Shown here in pieces: positions 11,098 through 20,754 of a stretch of 64,000 bases of DNA (its first letter is position 1; every line of letters begins with the position of its first letter). The notes under the pieces were generated by a model. It worked only from the letters and a program-made list of their open reading frames with translations. It searched no databases and was not told the origin of the DNA. This stretch comes from Rothia mucilaginosa (GTDB lineage Bacteria; Actinomycetota; Actinomycetes; Actinomycetales; Micrococcaceae): assembly GCF_019334805.1 (NCBI RefSeq), contig NZ_CP079822.1, forward strand, positions 186,001 through 250,000. The letters run 5' to 3'. Both the position numbers and the translations under genes were made by a program.

Positions 11098-11733
11098 ATG
11101 TCCCAGCCTTCTTCCCCCGCTTCTACCACGCTGCGCCGTTACGCCCTCACCGGCGGTATCGGCAGTGGCAAGAGCACCATCGCCGCCCTCTTCGTGGAGC
11201 AGGGCGCATTCCTGGTGGATGCGGACGCCATCTCCCGATCCCTCATGGAGCCCGGCGAGGCGGTGCTCGCCCGCACGGTCGCGGAGTTCGGCGAGCATCT
11301 GCTCGATGAGGACGGCCGCCTCAACCGCCCCGCCCTGGCGCGTATCGTGTTCAATGATGAGCAGGCGCGCCTGCGTCTGAACGCGATTGTGCATCCCGCT
11401 ATTCGTGAGCGTGCCGCGCAACTGGTGGAGCAGGCGCAGTCCGAACCCGGGTTCAGCGGCGTGGTGCTGGAGGATATTCCCCTGCTCGTGGAGACCGGCG
11501 ACCCGTCCGCTTTTGAGGGCGTGGTCGTGGTGCGCACTCCCCTGGCAACTCGCCTGCAGCGCCTCGTATCGTCGCGTGGCATGAGTGAGGAGGATGCGCG
11601 CGCCCGCATCGCCGCGCAGGCTACCGACGAGCAGCGTGAGGCGGTCGCAACCTGGATTATCGATAACGGCGGCTCGCTGGAGGAAACCGCCGAGCAGGTG
11701 CGCGCCGTCTGGGAGCAGATGACCGCCGCCTAA
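11098..11733 (+). CDS. coaE: Dephospho-CoA kinase
   Basis: Catalyses the last step of coenzyme A synthesis, phosphorylating the 3'-hydroxyl of dephospho-CoA. It is 211 residues from the ATG at 11098, which follows AGGAGC. The P-loop GGIGSGKST lies near residue 19, the acidic DADAISRSL near 40, and the lid region with LQRLVSSRGMSEEDARARI near 160. Actinobacterial CoaE often carries a C-terminal GrpB-like extension; it is absent here. Confidence 0.95.
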   Translation: MSQPSSPASTTLRRYALTGGIGSGKSTIAALFVEQGAFLVDADAISRSLMEPGEAVLARTVAEFGEHLLDEDGRLNRPALARIVFNDEQARLRLNAIVHPAIRERAAQLVEQAQSEPGFSGVVLEDIPLLVETGDPSAFEGVVVVRTPLATRLQRLVSSRGMSEEDARARIAAQATDEQREAVATWIIDNGGSLEETAEQVRAVWEQMTAA

Positions 11734-11828
11734 GATCCTCCCCAGCAACACGGGGCACAGCAACACAAGGCACACGCCCCGGCTCCCAAGGCGCCCAGCT
11801 CCAAACCCAAACCCCCAATAACGCAAAG

Positions 11829-11865
11829 AACCCCCTCACCTCCCAAACGGGAGATGAGGGGGTTC
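11829..11865. terminator. Terminator between convergent coaE and rpsA
   Basis: Arms AACCCCCTCACCTCCC and GGGAGATGAGGGGGTT flank a 4-base AAAC loop. Position and symmetry suggest use from both sides. Confidence 0.75.
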
Positions 11866-11940
11866 CTCTGCTCTAAGGCACCCCACGCGGGGGTTACCTA
11901 TCGGCTATTACGCCTGATGAGTGCTCATCTGAGCGGCAGA

Positions 11941-13395
11941 TTAGTTGCCGGTCAGCTTCTTGCGGAGCTCAGCCAGTGCCTCATCCGATGCGAGGGTGCC
12001 TGCGGATGCGGGCTCCTCGGAGGAGTAGGAGGTCGGTGCGGGCTCAGCTGCTGCGGGAGCTGCTGCTGCAGCCTCTGCGTCAGCCTCGAGAGCCTTAGCA
12101 ACCTGAACCTTGTGAGCCTCGAAGCGAGCCTGTGCCTCTGCGTACTGTGCTTCCCATGCCTCGCGCTGTGCGTCGAAGCCTTCCAGCCACTCGTTAGCCT
12201 CGGGGTCGAAGCCCTCGGGGTACTTGTAGTTGCCAGCCTCGTCGTACTCTGCAGCCATGCCGTACAGAGCGGGGTCAAACTCGGTAGCGTTGGGGTCAAC
12301 GCCCTCGTTTGCCTGCTTGAGGGACAGGGAGATGCGGCGGCGGTCCATGTCGATGTCGATGATCTTAACGAAGACCTCTTCACCAACGGAGACGACCTGC
12401 TCAGCCAGGTCAACGTGGCGGGTTGCCAGCTCGGAGATGTGGACGAGGCCCTCGATGCCGTCCTCAACGCGCACGAATGCACCGAAGGGAACGAGCTTGG
12501 TGACCTTGCCGGGAACGATCTGACCCAGAGCGTGGGTGCGAGCAAATGCCTGCCACGGATCTTCCTGGGTTGCCTTGAGGGACAGGGACACGCGCTCGCG
12601 GTCCAGGTCCACCTCGAGAACCTCGACGGTAACGGGCTGGCCAACCTCGACAACCTCGGACGGGTGGTCGATGTGCTTCCAGGACAGCTCGGAAACGTGA
12701 ACCAGACCGTCCACGCCACCCAGGTCCACGAATGCACCGAAGTTGACGATGGAGGAGACAACGCCCTCGCGGACCTGACCCTTCTCCAGCTCGTTGAGGA
12801 AGGAGGAGCGAACAGCGGACTGAGTCTCTTCCAGGTATGCACGGCGGGACAGAACAACGTTGTTGCGGTTCTTGTCCAGCTCGATGATCTTAGCTTCGAT
12901 CTGCTGACCGATGTAAGGTGCGAGGTCGCGGACGCGGCGCATCTCAACGAGGGATGCGGGCAGGAAGCCACGCAGACCGATGTCGAGGATAAGGCCACCC
13001 TTGACAACCTCGATAACGGTACCGGTAACGACGCCGTCGTTTTCCTTGACCTTCTCGATGTCGCCCCATGCACGCTCGTACTGTGCGCGCTTCTTGGAGA
13101 GGATCAGGCGACCTTCCTTGTCCTCCTTGGTGAGGACGAGTGCCTCAACCTCGGAGCCGAGCTCGACGACCTCGGAGGGGTCGATGTCGTGCTTGATGGA
13201 CAGCTCGCGGGAGGGGATGACGCCTTCGGTCTTGTAACCGATGTCGAGCAGAACCTCATCGTGGTCGATCTTGACGACCTGGCCGGAGACGAGATCGCCG
13301 TCGTTGAAGACCTTGATGGTCTTGTCGACAGCCTCGAGGAATGCCTGCTCGTCGCCGATGTCGTTGATTGCGACCTGAGGGATGTTGGTGCTCAT
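11941..13395 (-). CDS. rpsA: 30S ribosomal protein S1
   Basis: S1 tethers mRNA to the 30S subunit. The 484-residue protein has four S1 RNA-binding domains (about 38-105, 123-190, 208-277 and 294-363), recognised by repeated VSGQVVKI / GAFVDLG / LVHVSELS patterns. An Ala- and Glu-rich tail (about 425-475) follows. Four domains rather than the six of proteobacterial S1 is normal for Actinobacteria. The 690-base region upstream carries the promoter(s), which I could not fix. Confidence 0.97.
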   Translation of the reverse strand: MSTNIPQVAINDIGDEQAFLEAVDKTIKVFNDGDLVSGQVVKIDHDEVLLDIGYKTEGVIPSRELSIKHDIDPSEVVELGSEVEALVLTKEDKEGRLILSKKRAQYERAWGDIEKVKENDGVVTGTVIEVVKGGLILDIGLRGFLPASLVEMRRVRDLAPYIGQQIEAKIIELDKNRNNVVLSRRAYLEETQSAVRSSFLNELEKGQVREGVVSSIVNFGAFVDLGGVDGLVHVSELSWKHIDHPSEVVEVGQPVTVEVLEVDLDRERVSLSLKATQEDPWQAFARTHALGQIVPGKVTKLVPFGAFVRVEDGIEGLVHISELATRHVDLAEQVVSVGEEVFVKIIDIDMDRRRISLSLKQANEGVDPNATEFDPALYGMAAEYDEAGNYKYPEGFDPEANEWLEGFDAQREAWEAQYAEAQARFEAHKVQVAKALEADAEAAAAAPAAAEPAPTSYSSEEPASAGTLASDEALAELRKKLTGN

Positions 13396-14088
13396 GTAGT
13401 GAGGGCTCCAATTGGATTTCTAATAGGTCGACGCTGCCGGTTCACCGCTCAACACCCCCGGGTGGAGGCGCCGACCGGCTCACTTTTTCACCCCGGCGCG
13501 CACGGCATAGGGCCGCTAACGCCTTTGAACGAGGTGAGGAAACGTCGAGCTGACGGATACTTACAATGTGTACCGCCCACCGGAAGCAGATGCTTTTAGC
13601 AGGGTGTACGAGCAGTCTGTACCCGTTTTCTTAAGGAGAAAAAGAGCATAGAAAACCCGTACGTTGGTACACGCGATTAATAGTGTACGGGAATCCCGGG
13701 CGTGTCGTCAATGGTTACGCGCCCGGTTTTGCTCCCCTATTTTGCAGGCAGGACGGGCCTAGCTCGAGGGACGGTGCTCGTCCTCGTTCCTCTCACCATG
13801 GGAAGGGCGGGGCGCCGCATATTTCCTCCGCGCCTACGCAGGGGCACCCGTCACCCGGACGCTCCGCCCTCTCCTCGCTCCGCATCGGAGAGCGTCCGGG
13901 CTGACACCCTGAGGGCGCATCCGGAAAACGCGGCCGCACCCGCTCGGTGACCTGCTACCCCCAGCGCGGAAAGGCGATATCGTCCGAAAGTGACATCAGG
14001 GTGCCCGAAGCGAAGCGAGGGCGGGTGCCCCTGTAGGAACGAGGACGATAACCGCCTTTCCAAGCGGAGCCAAACGGAAGAAACGAGC
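13396..14088. other. Gene-free spacer between rpsA and polA with two long inverted repeats
   Basis: Hairpin 1 (about 13854-13892) has arms CCCGGACGCTC and GAGCGTCCGGG. Hairpin 2 (about 13968-14059) has near-complementary 16-17-base ends, AAAGGCGATATCGTCC and GGACGATAACCGCCTTT, with GGGTGCCC present twice inside. Hairpin 2 lies just past the polA stop and could end its transcript. Short frames here do not look coding. Confidence 0.55.
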
Positions 14089-17000
14089 CTAGTGGCCCGC
14101 CTCCTGCCAGGACTTGCCCCAGCCGACCTGCACATCCAGAGGAACACGCAGGGAGGCGGCACCGCTCATCTCCTCGACGAGCACGCGTTCGGCGGCTTCA
14201 CGCTCACCGGTGGCGACTTCGAGGATGATTTCGTCGTGCACCTGCAGCAGCATGCGGGTCTTCAGGCCCTCTTCGCGCAGGCGGCGGTGAATGTTGATCA
14301 TGGCGATCTTGATGATGTCCGCGGCGGTGCCCTGAATCGGGGCGTTGAGGGCGGCGCGTTCGGCGGCTTCTCGGCGTACACGGTTGGGCGAGTCCAGGTC
14401 GGGCAGCACGCGGCGGCGGCCGAAAATGGTTTCGGTGTAGCCGTCCTGGTGTGCCTGCTTGAGCACGCCGCGCAGGAATCGTCCCACGCGTCCGAAGCGT
14501 TTGAAGTAGTTGGTGCGCAGTTCGCCTGCTTCGTCGGAGCTGATGTTCAGCTGCTTGGCGAGGCCGAATCGGGACAGGCCGTATGCCAGGCCGTAGGACA
14601 TTGCCTTGACCTTGGAGCGCTGCTCGGGGGTGACGTCTTCGGGGGCGACGCCGAAGACTTCGGAGCCGACGTAACGGTGCAGGTCCTCCCCTGCTTCGTA
14701 GGCTGCGATGAGCTTCTCGTCGGCGGCGAGGTGCACCATGATGCGCATTTCGATCTGCGAGTAGTCGGCGGTGAGCAGACCCTCGTATTCCACGCCGTCG
14801 ACGGGTGCGGGCGCGACGATGAAGGCGCCACGGATGCGGCGGCCTTCTTCGGTGCGGATCGGGATGTTCTGCAGGTTCGGTGCGGTTGAGGAGAGTCGAC
14901 CGGTGGAGGCGGCACCCTGCTGGAAGGTGGTGTGTACGCGTCCGTCGTCGGCGGCTGCTTTCTGCAGGCCTTCGACGGTCTGGACGAGTTTGATGTTGTC
15001 GCGGTAGGCGGCGAGCGCACCGAGGAATGCGGCGCCGTCGGACTCCGGGGAGATTTTGGAGAGTAGTTCGGTGACGGATTCGGCGTCGGTGGAGTAGCCG
15101 GATTTGATTTTGCGGGTGTGCGGCAGGGCGAGCTTGTCGAAGAGCACGGTCTGCAGCTGTTTGACGGAGGCGAGGTTGAGGGATTCTTCGCCGTCGTCGG
15201 TTTCGACGGTGTCGCCGATGATGGCGCGTGCGGCGTCCTGTGCCTGGGCTGCGCGTGCGGAGAAGGTGTCGTGCAGTTCGGTCAGGAGCGCGTCGGAGAC
15301 GGCAATACCTGCCTGCTCCATGTCTGCGAGGACGTAGAGCAGCGGCAGTTCGATTTCTTCGTAGACCTTCAGCTGGCCGTGCTCTTCCATTTCGTAGTGC
15401 AGCAGGCGTGCAAGTTCGTGGATGATGCGGCTGATTTGCGTGAAGTAGCGCAGGTTATCGACGGGTTCGGCTTCGCCGGGCAGGCTGAAGAGGGAGGGTT
15501 CTGCCTCGTCTTCTTCGGGTTGGAAGACGAGCTGCGCGTAGGGGTCCTTGGGGATCCAGAGGTAGCGTTCGGCGAGGTCTTCCATGCGTTCAGAGAAGAG
15601 CTTGCGGGTTGCGGTGGGGATGAATCCGCACATGTAGGAGGACAGAGCGGGGTCTTCGACGGCGCCGGCGAGTTCGTAGCCGTAGGCGCGCAGGAGTTTG
15701 CGCTGGTTTTTGAGGTCCATGACGATTTTTCGGGCTGCTTCGTCGGAGAGCCAGGCGGCGAGGGCGGCGTCGAGTTCCGGGTCGATGGTGCGGGTGTCGA
15801 TCCAGAGGCTGGTGCTCTTGCTGGTGAGGAGCACGCCGAGCAGTTCGGGGTTTTCTTCGGCGGCGCGGATCTTGGTTTTGGTGACCTTGACGGCGGGGGC
15901 GTCGCCGATGGCGGGGCGTGCTACGGGCAGGTTGGTGACCGGGTAGAGGGTCACGGCGCCTTCGAGGCGTTCGGGTACGGGGATGGGCGCGCCCTGTTCG
16001 TCGTTGCCGTAGTTTTCTTCGGCTGCGGCGGTGCAGAAGGCGCGGAATGCTGCTGCGTCTGCGTTTTTGGTGGGTGCGCTGGTGACAATGGGTGCGTAGA
16101 CGGGGCCGGTGGGTGCCTTCTTGGTGGCGCCCTCCTCCCCCGCTTCTGCGGCGGGGCTTGCGGAGCCTGCGGTTCCGGCGGCGTGCACGATGGGGCCGAG
16201 GGTGTCGGCGGCACGCTTGCGGATGGTGCGGAACTCTACTTCGTCGAAGAAGGTGTTGAGTGCATCCAGGTCGGGGGTGAATGCGGTGTCTTCGAGGGTG
16301 ACGTTCAGGTCGAGGTCGTTGACGAGCTGGTTGAGGCGGCGGTTGCGCACGACGTTGTCGATGTTTTCGCGTAGTGCTTCACCCTTCTTGCCGCCGATCT
16401 TGTCGCTGTTTTCGATGACGGCGTCGAGGGAGCCGTACTCGCCGAGCCACTTGGCGGCGAAGCCGGGACCCACGCCGGGTACGCCGGGCAGGTTGTCCGC
16501 CTGCTCGCCGGTGAGGGCGGCAAGGTCGGGGTACATGTGCGGGGGTACCTTGGTTTTCTTTTCGACGGCGGCGGGGTCCATGCGCTGAATACCCTTGGAG
16601 GGGCCGGTGGTGACCGGGTAGAGCAGGGTGACGTCGTCGGTAACGAGCTGGAAGATGTCGCGGTCGCCGGAGAGGATGAGGACCTTGTAGCCGGCTTCGG
16701 TGCCGCGGCGGGTGAGGGTTGCGACGATGTCGTCGGCTTCGTAGTTTTCGTAGGTGAGCGCGGGGATGTTGAGCGCGCCGAGCATCTTTTTGATGAGGTC
16801 GATCTGGCCGTTGAAGGCTTCGGGGATGGCGTTGCGGCCGCCCTTGTATTCGCCGTATTCGGCGGTGCGGAAGGTGCCGCCGGGCAGGTCGAAGGCTACG
16901 GCGATGTGGCTGGGCTGGTTGTCTTTGATGATGCTCAGCAGGGTGGAGAGGAAGGCGTGGACGGCTTCGGTGTGCTGGCCGTCGCTGCGCACGAAGATGT

Positions 17001-17100
17001 GCTGTCCGGTCTTTTCGGCCATGGTGTAGATGCCGAAGAAGGAGCGTAGGGCGAGGGAGTGTCCGTCAATGAGCAGGAGGGTTTTGTTCTCTGTAGTCAC
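14089..17100 (-). CDS. polA: DNA polymerase I
   Basis: Fills gaps after excision repair and removes RNA primers. The 1003-residue protein is complete, with a 5'-3' exonuclease domain (about 1-310, LLLIDGHSLALRSFF and LTGEQADNLPGVPGVG), a degenerate 3'-5' exonuclease domain (about 390-600) and a family A polymerase domain (600-1003). Polymerase motif A is DYSQIEMRIM, the O-helix region KAMSYGLAYGLSRFG and motif C LLQVHDEIILEV. In the middle domain the usual exonuclease motif DxE reads IDTRT, so the second acidic residue is missing and proofreading is probably absent, as in other actinobacterial PolA proteins. Confidence 0.97.
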   Translation of the reverse strand: MTTENKTLLLIDGHSLALRSFFGIYTMAEKTGQHIFVRSDGQHTEAVHAFLSTLLSIIKDNQPSHIAVAFDLPGGTFRTAEYGEYKGGRNAIPEAFNGQIDLIKKMLGALNIPALTYENYEADDIVATLTRRGTEAGYKVLILSGDRDIFQLVTDDVTLLYPVTTGPSKGIQRMDPAAVEKKTKVPPHMYPDLAALTGEQADNLPGVPGVGPGFAAKWLGEYGSLDAVIENSDKIGGKKGEALRENIDNVVRNRRLNQLVNDLDLNVTLEDTAFTPDLDALNTFFDEVEFRTIRKRAADTLGPIVHAAGTAGSASPAAEAGEEGATKKAPTGPVYAPIVTSAPTKNADAAAFRAFCTAAAEENYGNDEQGAPIPVPERLEGAVTLYPVTNLPVARPAIGDAPAVKVTKTKIRAAEENPELLGVLLTSKSTSLWIDTRTIDPELDAALAAWLSDEAARKIVMDLKNQRKLLRAYGYELAGAVEDPALSSYMCGFIPTATRKLFSERMEDLAERYLWIPKDPYAQLVFQPEEDEAEPSLFSLPGEAEPVDNLRYFTQISRIIHELARLLHYEMEEHGQLKVYEEIELPLLYVLADMEQAGIAVSDALLTELHDTFSARAAQAQDAARAIIGDTVETDDGEESLNLASVKQLQTVLFDKLALPHTRKIKSGYSTDAESVTELLSKISPESDGAAFLGALAAYRDNIKLVQTVEGLQKAAADDGRVHTTFQQGAASTGRLSSTAPNLQNIPIRTEEGRRIRGAFIVAPAPVDGVEYEGLLTADYSQIEMRIMVHLAADEKLIAAYEAGEDLHRYVGSEVFGVAPEDVTPEQRSKVKAMSYGLAYGLSRFGLAKQLNISSDEAGELRTNYFKRFGRVGRFLRGVLKQAHQDGYTETIFGRRRVLPDLDSPNRVRREAAERAALNAPIQGTAADIIKIAMINIHRRLREEGLKTRMLLQVHDEIILEVATGEREAAERVLVEEMSGAASLRVPLDVQVGWGKSWQEAGH

Positions 17101-17567
17101 TCTTCTAGTGTATCGAGTCTGAGTTTGCTCGGTGGTTGGGTTCGTGACGGGAAGCTTCGTGACGGACGGTTTTGTGACGACTGCCGGTCAGCACTGAGGG
17201 TCTGCCTTGGGCTGGTCAGCCATGTGGGAGGCGCCCGTGCCGTATTGGGTGCCGGTGCTGTGCCATATAGCGGAACTAGGGGGCGTGTGGAAAGAGTTTT
17301 ACCTCATATATAAGTGCCGGTGGGGTGCGTTTGGTGAGTTTTCTTCCCAAAAATGTGCCCCAAGTCACTATGTAAGGTGGATAATAATACAGTTTCCAGA
17401 TAATATATAACCTTATTATCGCCTCCAGCGTAGGAAACCCCCACACCCCGTGTATTCATAGGCAGAACTCTACCCAGAATTTACTGGCAAAATTCACCGA
17501 CAGGATTCACCGGACCGTGAGGGCACCTCCCGCGCTCAACACACAACGAACCCTCATTTAGGAAACT
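17101..17567. other. Spacer upstream of the symporter gene with an AT-rich dyad
   Basis: The stretch 17399-17420 has outer arms GATAATA and TATTATC and sits about 150 bases before the symporter start, preceded by ATAATAATAC. It is an AT-rich island in a high-GC genome, so it is a reasonable promoter or operator site. I see no gene. Confidence 0.4.
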
Positions 17568-18845
17568 ATGAAGGCACTCAAAAAACTTCCCCTCCTCGCG
17601 TGGATTATCATCGCGATTGCATCGGGTGTGCTTATCGGCATGCTGACCCCCGGAATGATTAGCGGCATCAATGACGCAACCGGCGCAGCCATCCCCACCG
17701 ACTTCATTGTGCAGCTCTTCGTCTCCTTCTCCACCGTATTCAGTGCCTTCCTGAGCTTCGCGATTCCGCTGATTATTATCGGCTTCATCGTGCCCGGTAT
17801 TGGTTCCCTCGCGCAGGGTGCAGGCAAGATGCTCGGCATCACCGTGGGTCTGGCGTACCTCTCCAGCATCCTTGCGGGCTTCCTGGCACTGACCTGCGCA
17901 TTGCTGCTCTACCCCATCATTCTGAAGGGTCAGCAGCTGGCATCTTTCGATAACCCGGAGAATGCGCTCTCCGCCGGTTACGTTTCCATTCAGTTGCCCC
18001 CGATCATGGGTGTGCTCAGCGCGCTGGTTCTCTCCTTCATTCTGGGTCTGGGCATTACCGCGCTGAAGACCCGTGCGATGCTGAACCTCTTCGAAGACTT
18101 CCAGGTCATCGTTGAGAAGATGCTCAGCTACGTGATTATCCCCCTGCTGCCCGTGCACATTGTGGGTGTGTTCGCGAACATGACCCTCGCCGGTCAGGTT
18201 GCCAAGATCCTCTCCGTCTTCGGTCTGGTCTTTGTCATGGTGATTATCCTGCACTGGGTCACCCTGGCCCTGCAGTACTCGGTGGCTGGCGCGGTGTCTC
18301 GCCGTAGCCCCATCCAGATGCTCAAGACCATGATGCCCGCGTACTTCACCGCAATCGGCACCCAGTCTTCGGCTGCTACCATCCCTGTGACCGTGCGTTC
18401 GGCAAAGAAAGCTGGCATCTCTGCTCGCGTGGTGGACTTCGCGATTCCGCTATGCGCAACCATTCACCTCTCCGGCTCCATGATTACCATTACCTCCTGC
18501 GCGGTGGCTGTGCTGTTCATGACCGGTAAGAGCCCCGACTTCGGTTCGCTGGTTCCCATGATTCTGGTGCTCGGCGTGATGATGGTTGCCGCTCCCGGCG
18601 TTCCCGGCGGTGGCGTGATGACCGCAATTGGTCTGCTCGAGTCCATGCTCGGCTTTGACTCCTCCATGATCGCCCTGATGATTGCCCTGTACCTGGCTCA
18701 GGACTCCTTCGGCACCGCAACCAACGTGACCGGTGACGCGACCATCGCAGCCCTGACCGAGCGTATTTCCAAGGCAAGTGGCGTGAATCCCGATAAGGAA
18801 ATCCGCGACGAGGACATCGAAAAGGCAGAAGCTATTTCCGCCTAA
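17568..18845 (+). CDS. Dicarboxylate/amino acid:cation symporter (SDF family)
   Basis: A 425-residue secondary transporter of the sodium:dicarboxylate symporter family (GltP/DctA/SstT type). About eight membrane spans are seen. The first re-entrant hairpin serine-rich motif reads GTQSSAATIP near residue 265, the family position usually GTSSSAT. The second hairpin contains PGVPGGGVMTAIGLLES near 345, and QDSFGTATNVTGDA near 385 is the substrate/sodium site segment. The substrate (glutamate, aspartate, serine/threonine or C4-dicarboxylate) cannot be fixed. Monocistronic, with a weak hairpin after the stop. Confidence 0.9.
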   Translation: MKALKKLPLLAWIIIAIASGVLIGMLTPGMISGINDATGAAIPTDFIVQLFVSFSTVFSAFLSFAIPLIIIGFIVPGIGSLAQGAGKMLGITVGLAYLSSILAGFLALTCALLLYPIILKGQQLASFDNPENALSAGYVSIQLPPIMGVLSALVLSFILGLGITALKTRAMLNLFEDFQVIVEKMLSYVIIPLLPVHIVGVFANMTLAGQVAKILSVFGLVFVMVIILHWVTLALQYSVAGAVSRRSPIQMLKTMMPAYFTAIGTQSSAATIPVTVRSAKKAGISARVVDFAIPLCATIHLSGSMITITSCAVAVLFMTGKSPDFGSLVPMILVLGVMMVAAPGVPGGGVMTAIGLLESMLGFDSSMIALMIALYLAQDSFGTATNVTGDATIAALTERISKASGVNPDKEIRDEDIEKAEAISA

Positions 18846-18871
18846 TCCTCGCGTAAGCTTCCATAGCGTTA

Positions 18872-18909
18872 TTCAGCCCTGTCTCCTGAGTTCAGGAGGC
18901 GGGGCTGAA
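18872..18909 (+). terminator. Hairpin after the symporter gene
   Basis: Arms TTCAGCCCTGTCTCCTG and CAGGAGGCGGGGCTGAA pair around a 4-base loop. No T tract follows, so it may be a weak or factor-assisted terminator. Confidence 0.5.
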
Positions 18910-18970
18910 TCGTGCCCGGAACCTCCCCCGCAGGTCAAAGCACCAAAAACCGAGGAGTACACTGGAAGTC

Positions 18971-19477
18971 ATGACTGAAAACAACACACAGCACGCACCC
19001 GTCCGCGCGGCAGCACCCACCACCCTCAGCGCAGAAGAAATCAAGGCGCAGCTGACCGACAGCGGAATCCCCGAACACCTGCACCCCTACTTCCCCCGCG
19101 GCCTGGGCGAACTCATCCCCGCCATGGGCATTAAATTCCAGGAACTCACCGCAGAACGCACCGTCGCAACCATGCCCGTCGCCGGTAACACCCAGCCCAT
19201 CGGCCTGCTGCACGGCGGCGCCAACGTGGTCCTTGCCGAAACCCTCGGCTCCCTCTCCGCGGGTGTGCACGGCGGCGAAAACCTCGTAGCAGTCGGCGTG
19301 GACATCAACGCAACCCACGTGCGCCCGGCAGTCTCCGGTCTGGTCACCGCAACCTGCACCGCCGTCAAGCTCGGACGCACCCTGTGCATCCACTCCATCG
19401 ACATTGTGGATGAGCGCGGCCGCACCACCTGCACGGCGCGCATCACCAACATGCTGATCCCCCGCCCCGCTGCATAA
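18971..19477 (+). CDS. PaaI-family hotdog thioesterase
   Basis: A 168-residue single hotdog-domain protein with the PaaI/MenI pattern: PIGLLHGGANVVLAETLGS near residue 80 supplies the active-site loop and central helix, and INATHVRPAVSGLV the next strand. Homologues hydrolyse acyl-CoA thioesters. Actinobacterial relatives include the menaquinone-pathway 1,4-dihydroxy-2-naphthoyl-CoA thioesterase, but nothing here ties it to menaquinone. A 40-residue N-terminal extension is predicted. Monocistronic or cotranscribed with the small gene at 19616. Confidence 0.85.
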   Translation: MTENNTQHAPVRAAAPTTLSAEEIKAQLTDSGIPEHLHPYFPRGLGELIPAMGIKFQELTAERTVATMPVAGNTQPIGLLHGGANVVLAETLGSLSAGVHGGENLVAVGVDINATHVRPAVSGLVTATCTAVKLGRTLCIHSIDIVDERGRTTCTARITNMLIPRPAA

Positions 19478-19615
19478 ACTCCCACTGCATAAGCATCCAC
19501 TGCCTAATACCCCGCAGCATAAGACCCTACAGCCTACGCAAGTAGCCTAAAATCGTAGAAGCACGGGGTACACAGCCCCCAACACCCACCAGAAGGTACG
19601 ACCAGAAGGAGCACC

Positions 19616-19864
19616 ATGGCCCGCGAGCGCACCCCCTATTTCAAGCGTTACCCGAAGATTGTGCGCGCCAAGCGCATTGTCCTGCCCATCGCAATCGGTG
19701 TGATGCTGGTGTGCCTGGTGACCGCCATCAATAACCCCGGTAGCTTCTGGTGGCTGGGCGTGATGCTCGGTACTGGCGGTATGCTCTGGGCGGGTTCCCC
19801 CACGGACCGTCCCATTAGCGGCCCCAACAATGACGAAGACGATTTCAACCGCTACATGCGCTAA
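19616..19864 (+). CDS. Small membrane protein of unknown function
   Basis: An 82-residue protein with a basic N-terminus (FKRYPKIVRAKR), two hydrophobic segments (about 22-40 and 45-60) and an acidic tail (NNDEDDFNRYMR). This suggests a two-pass membrane hairpin with both ends in the cytoplasm. The start follows an AGAAGGAGC ribosome site, supporting translation. No family recognised. Confidence 0.75.
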   Translation: MARERTPYFKRYPKIVRAKRIVLPIAIGVMLVCLVTAINNPGSFWWLGVMLGTGGMLWAGSPTDRPISGPNNDEDDFNRYMR

Positions 19865-19983
19865 GACCGCCTGACGCTGCAGCTCTTGCAGCGTTGGGTT
19901 GCCCGCGGCACCGGCTTAGAAACGCTCCGGGCTTAGAAACGCTCCGACTGCCCCGGCAGGATGTGAGCTTCAGAGGTTAAACA

Positions 19984-20028
19984 TTAACGCCCCGTCCCTC
20001 AGCTTCACTGTGAGGGATGGGGCGTTAG
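19984..20028. terminator. Hairpin terminator between convergent genes
   Basis: Arms AACGCCCCGTCCCTCA and TGAGGGATGGGGCGTT flank an 8-base loop. No strong T tract on the plus strand. It probably separates the 19616 gene from pdtaR. Confidence 0.65.
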
Positions 20029-20142
20029 CGTGTCATGAAAAGGTGCTGGCCAGATGCTGACCGGCTGAAGGTGCGTACGGGCGAATCCTAGTCTTCGTCG
20101 TAGCGTGCGTTCGTACCTGTACCGTTTGTACTGTGTACGTCT

Positions 20143-20754
20143 TTAGGAGAGCTGCTTGATGATGGTGTCGGAAACTTCACGCATGGACAGGCGGCGGTCC
20201 ATGGAGGTCTTCTGAATCCAGCGGAATGCTTCCGGCTCGGTCAGGTTCATCTTGGTGATGAGTAGCGACTTTGCGCGGTCAACCAGCTTGCGGGTCTCGA
20301 ACTGGTCGCGGATGGTGCCAACTTCCTTCTCGAGAGCGCGAATCTGCTCGTAGCGGCTGATTGCTACCTCGATTGCGGGGACCAGATCGTTCGGGGAGAA
20401 CGGCTTGACGACGTACGCCATAGCGCCTGCCTCAACGGCACGGTCGACGAGTTCCTTCTGGCTGAATGCGGTCAGCAGAACGACGGGAGCGATCTGCTCC
20501 TTCGCGATTTCTTCAGCTGCGGTGATGCCGTCCATGATCGGCATCTTCACGTCCATGAGGACGAGGTCGGGGCGGTGCTTCTGCGCTAGCTCGACGGCGG
20601 TCTTGCCGTTATCGGTTTCTGCAACGACATCGAAACCCTGGTCCTTCAGAATTTCGACGATGTCGAGGCGAATCAGTGCCTCGTCTTCTGCCACGACGAC
20701 GGTGCGGGCGGGACCCTGCTCCTCCGCCTGGTTTTGAGTGGTCAGCTCTGACAT
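20143..20754 (-). CDS. pdtaR: ANTAR-domain response regulator, PdtaR-like
   Basis: A 203-residue two-domain regulator. The receiver domain (about 15-130) has the acidic pair in VVVAEDEALIRLD, phospho-acceptor Asp in LVLMDVKMP, the conserved Thr/Lys in LLTAFSQ and VVKPFSP. The ANTAR RNA-binding domain (about 140-200) contains LVDRAKSLLITKMNLTEPEAFRWIQ. ANTAR regulators prevent terminator formation in target RNAs by binding dual hairpins; the mycobacterial orthologue pairs with kinase PdtaS. The start at 20754 follows AAGGAG at ideal spacing; an in-frame ATG at 20772 lies upstream of that site. The cognate kinase is not in this window. Confidence 0.93.
   Translation of the reverse strand: MSELTTQNQAEEQGPARTVVVAEDEALIRLDIVEILKDQGFDVVAETDNGKTAVELAQKHRPDLVLMDVKMPIMDGITAAEEIAKEQIAPVVLLTAFSQKELVDRAVEAGAMAYVVKPFSPNDLVPAIEVAISRYEQIRALEKEVGTIRDQFETRKLVDRAKSLLITKMNLTEPEAFRWIQKTSMDRRLSMREVSDTIIKQLS

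Noticed and set aside
11854..13599. 581-codon frame opposite rpsA
   Set aside because: Antisense shadow of S1: Cys/Val/Leu-rich product, no family match, and the minus-strand gene is certain.
13683..14060. tmRNA or other large structured RNA in the rpsA-polA spacer
   Set aside because: Strong hairpins exist, but no tRNA-like ends, tag frame or SRP Alu motif could be found.
15118..16374. 418-codon frame opposite polA
   Set aside because: Antisense shadow with Gly/Cys/Val-biased composition. PolA on the other strand is complete.
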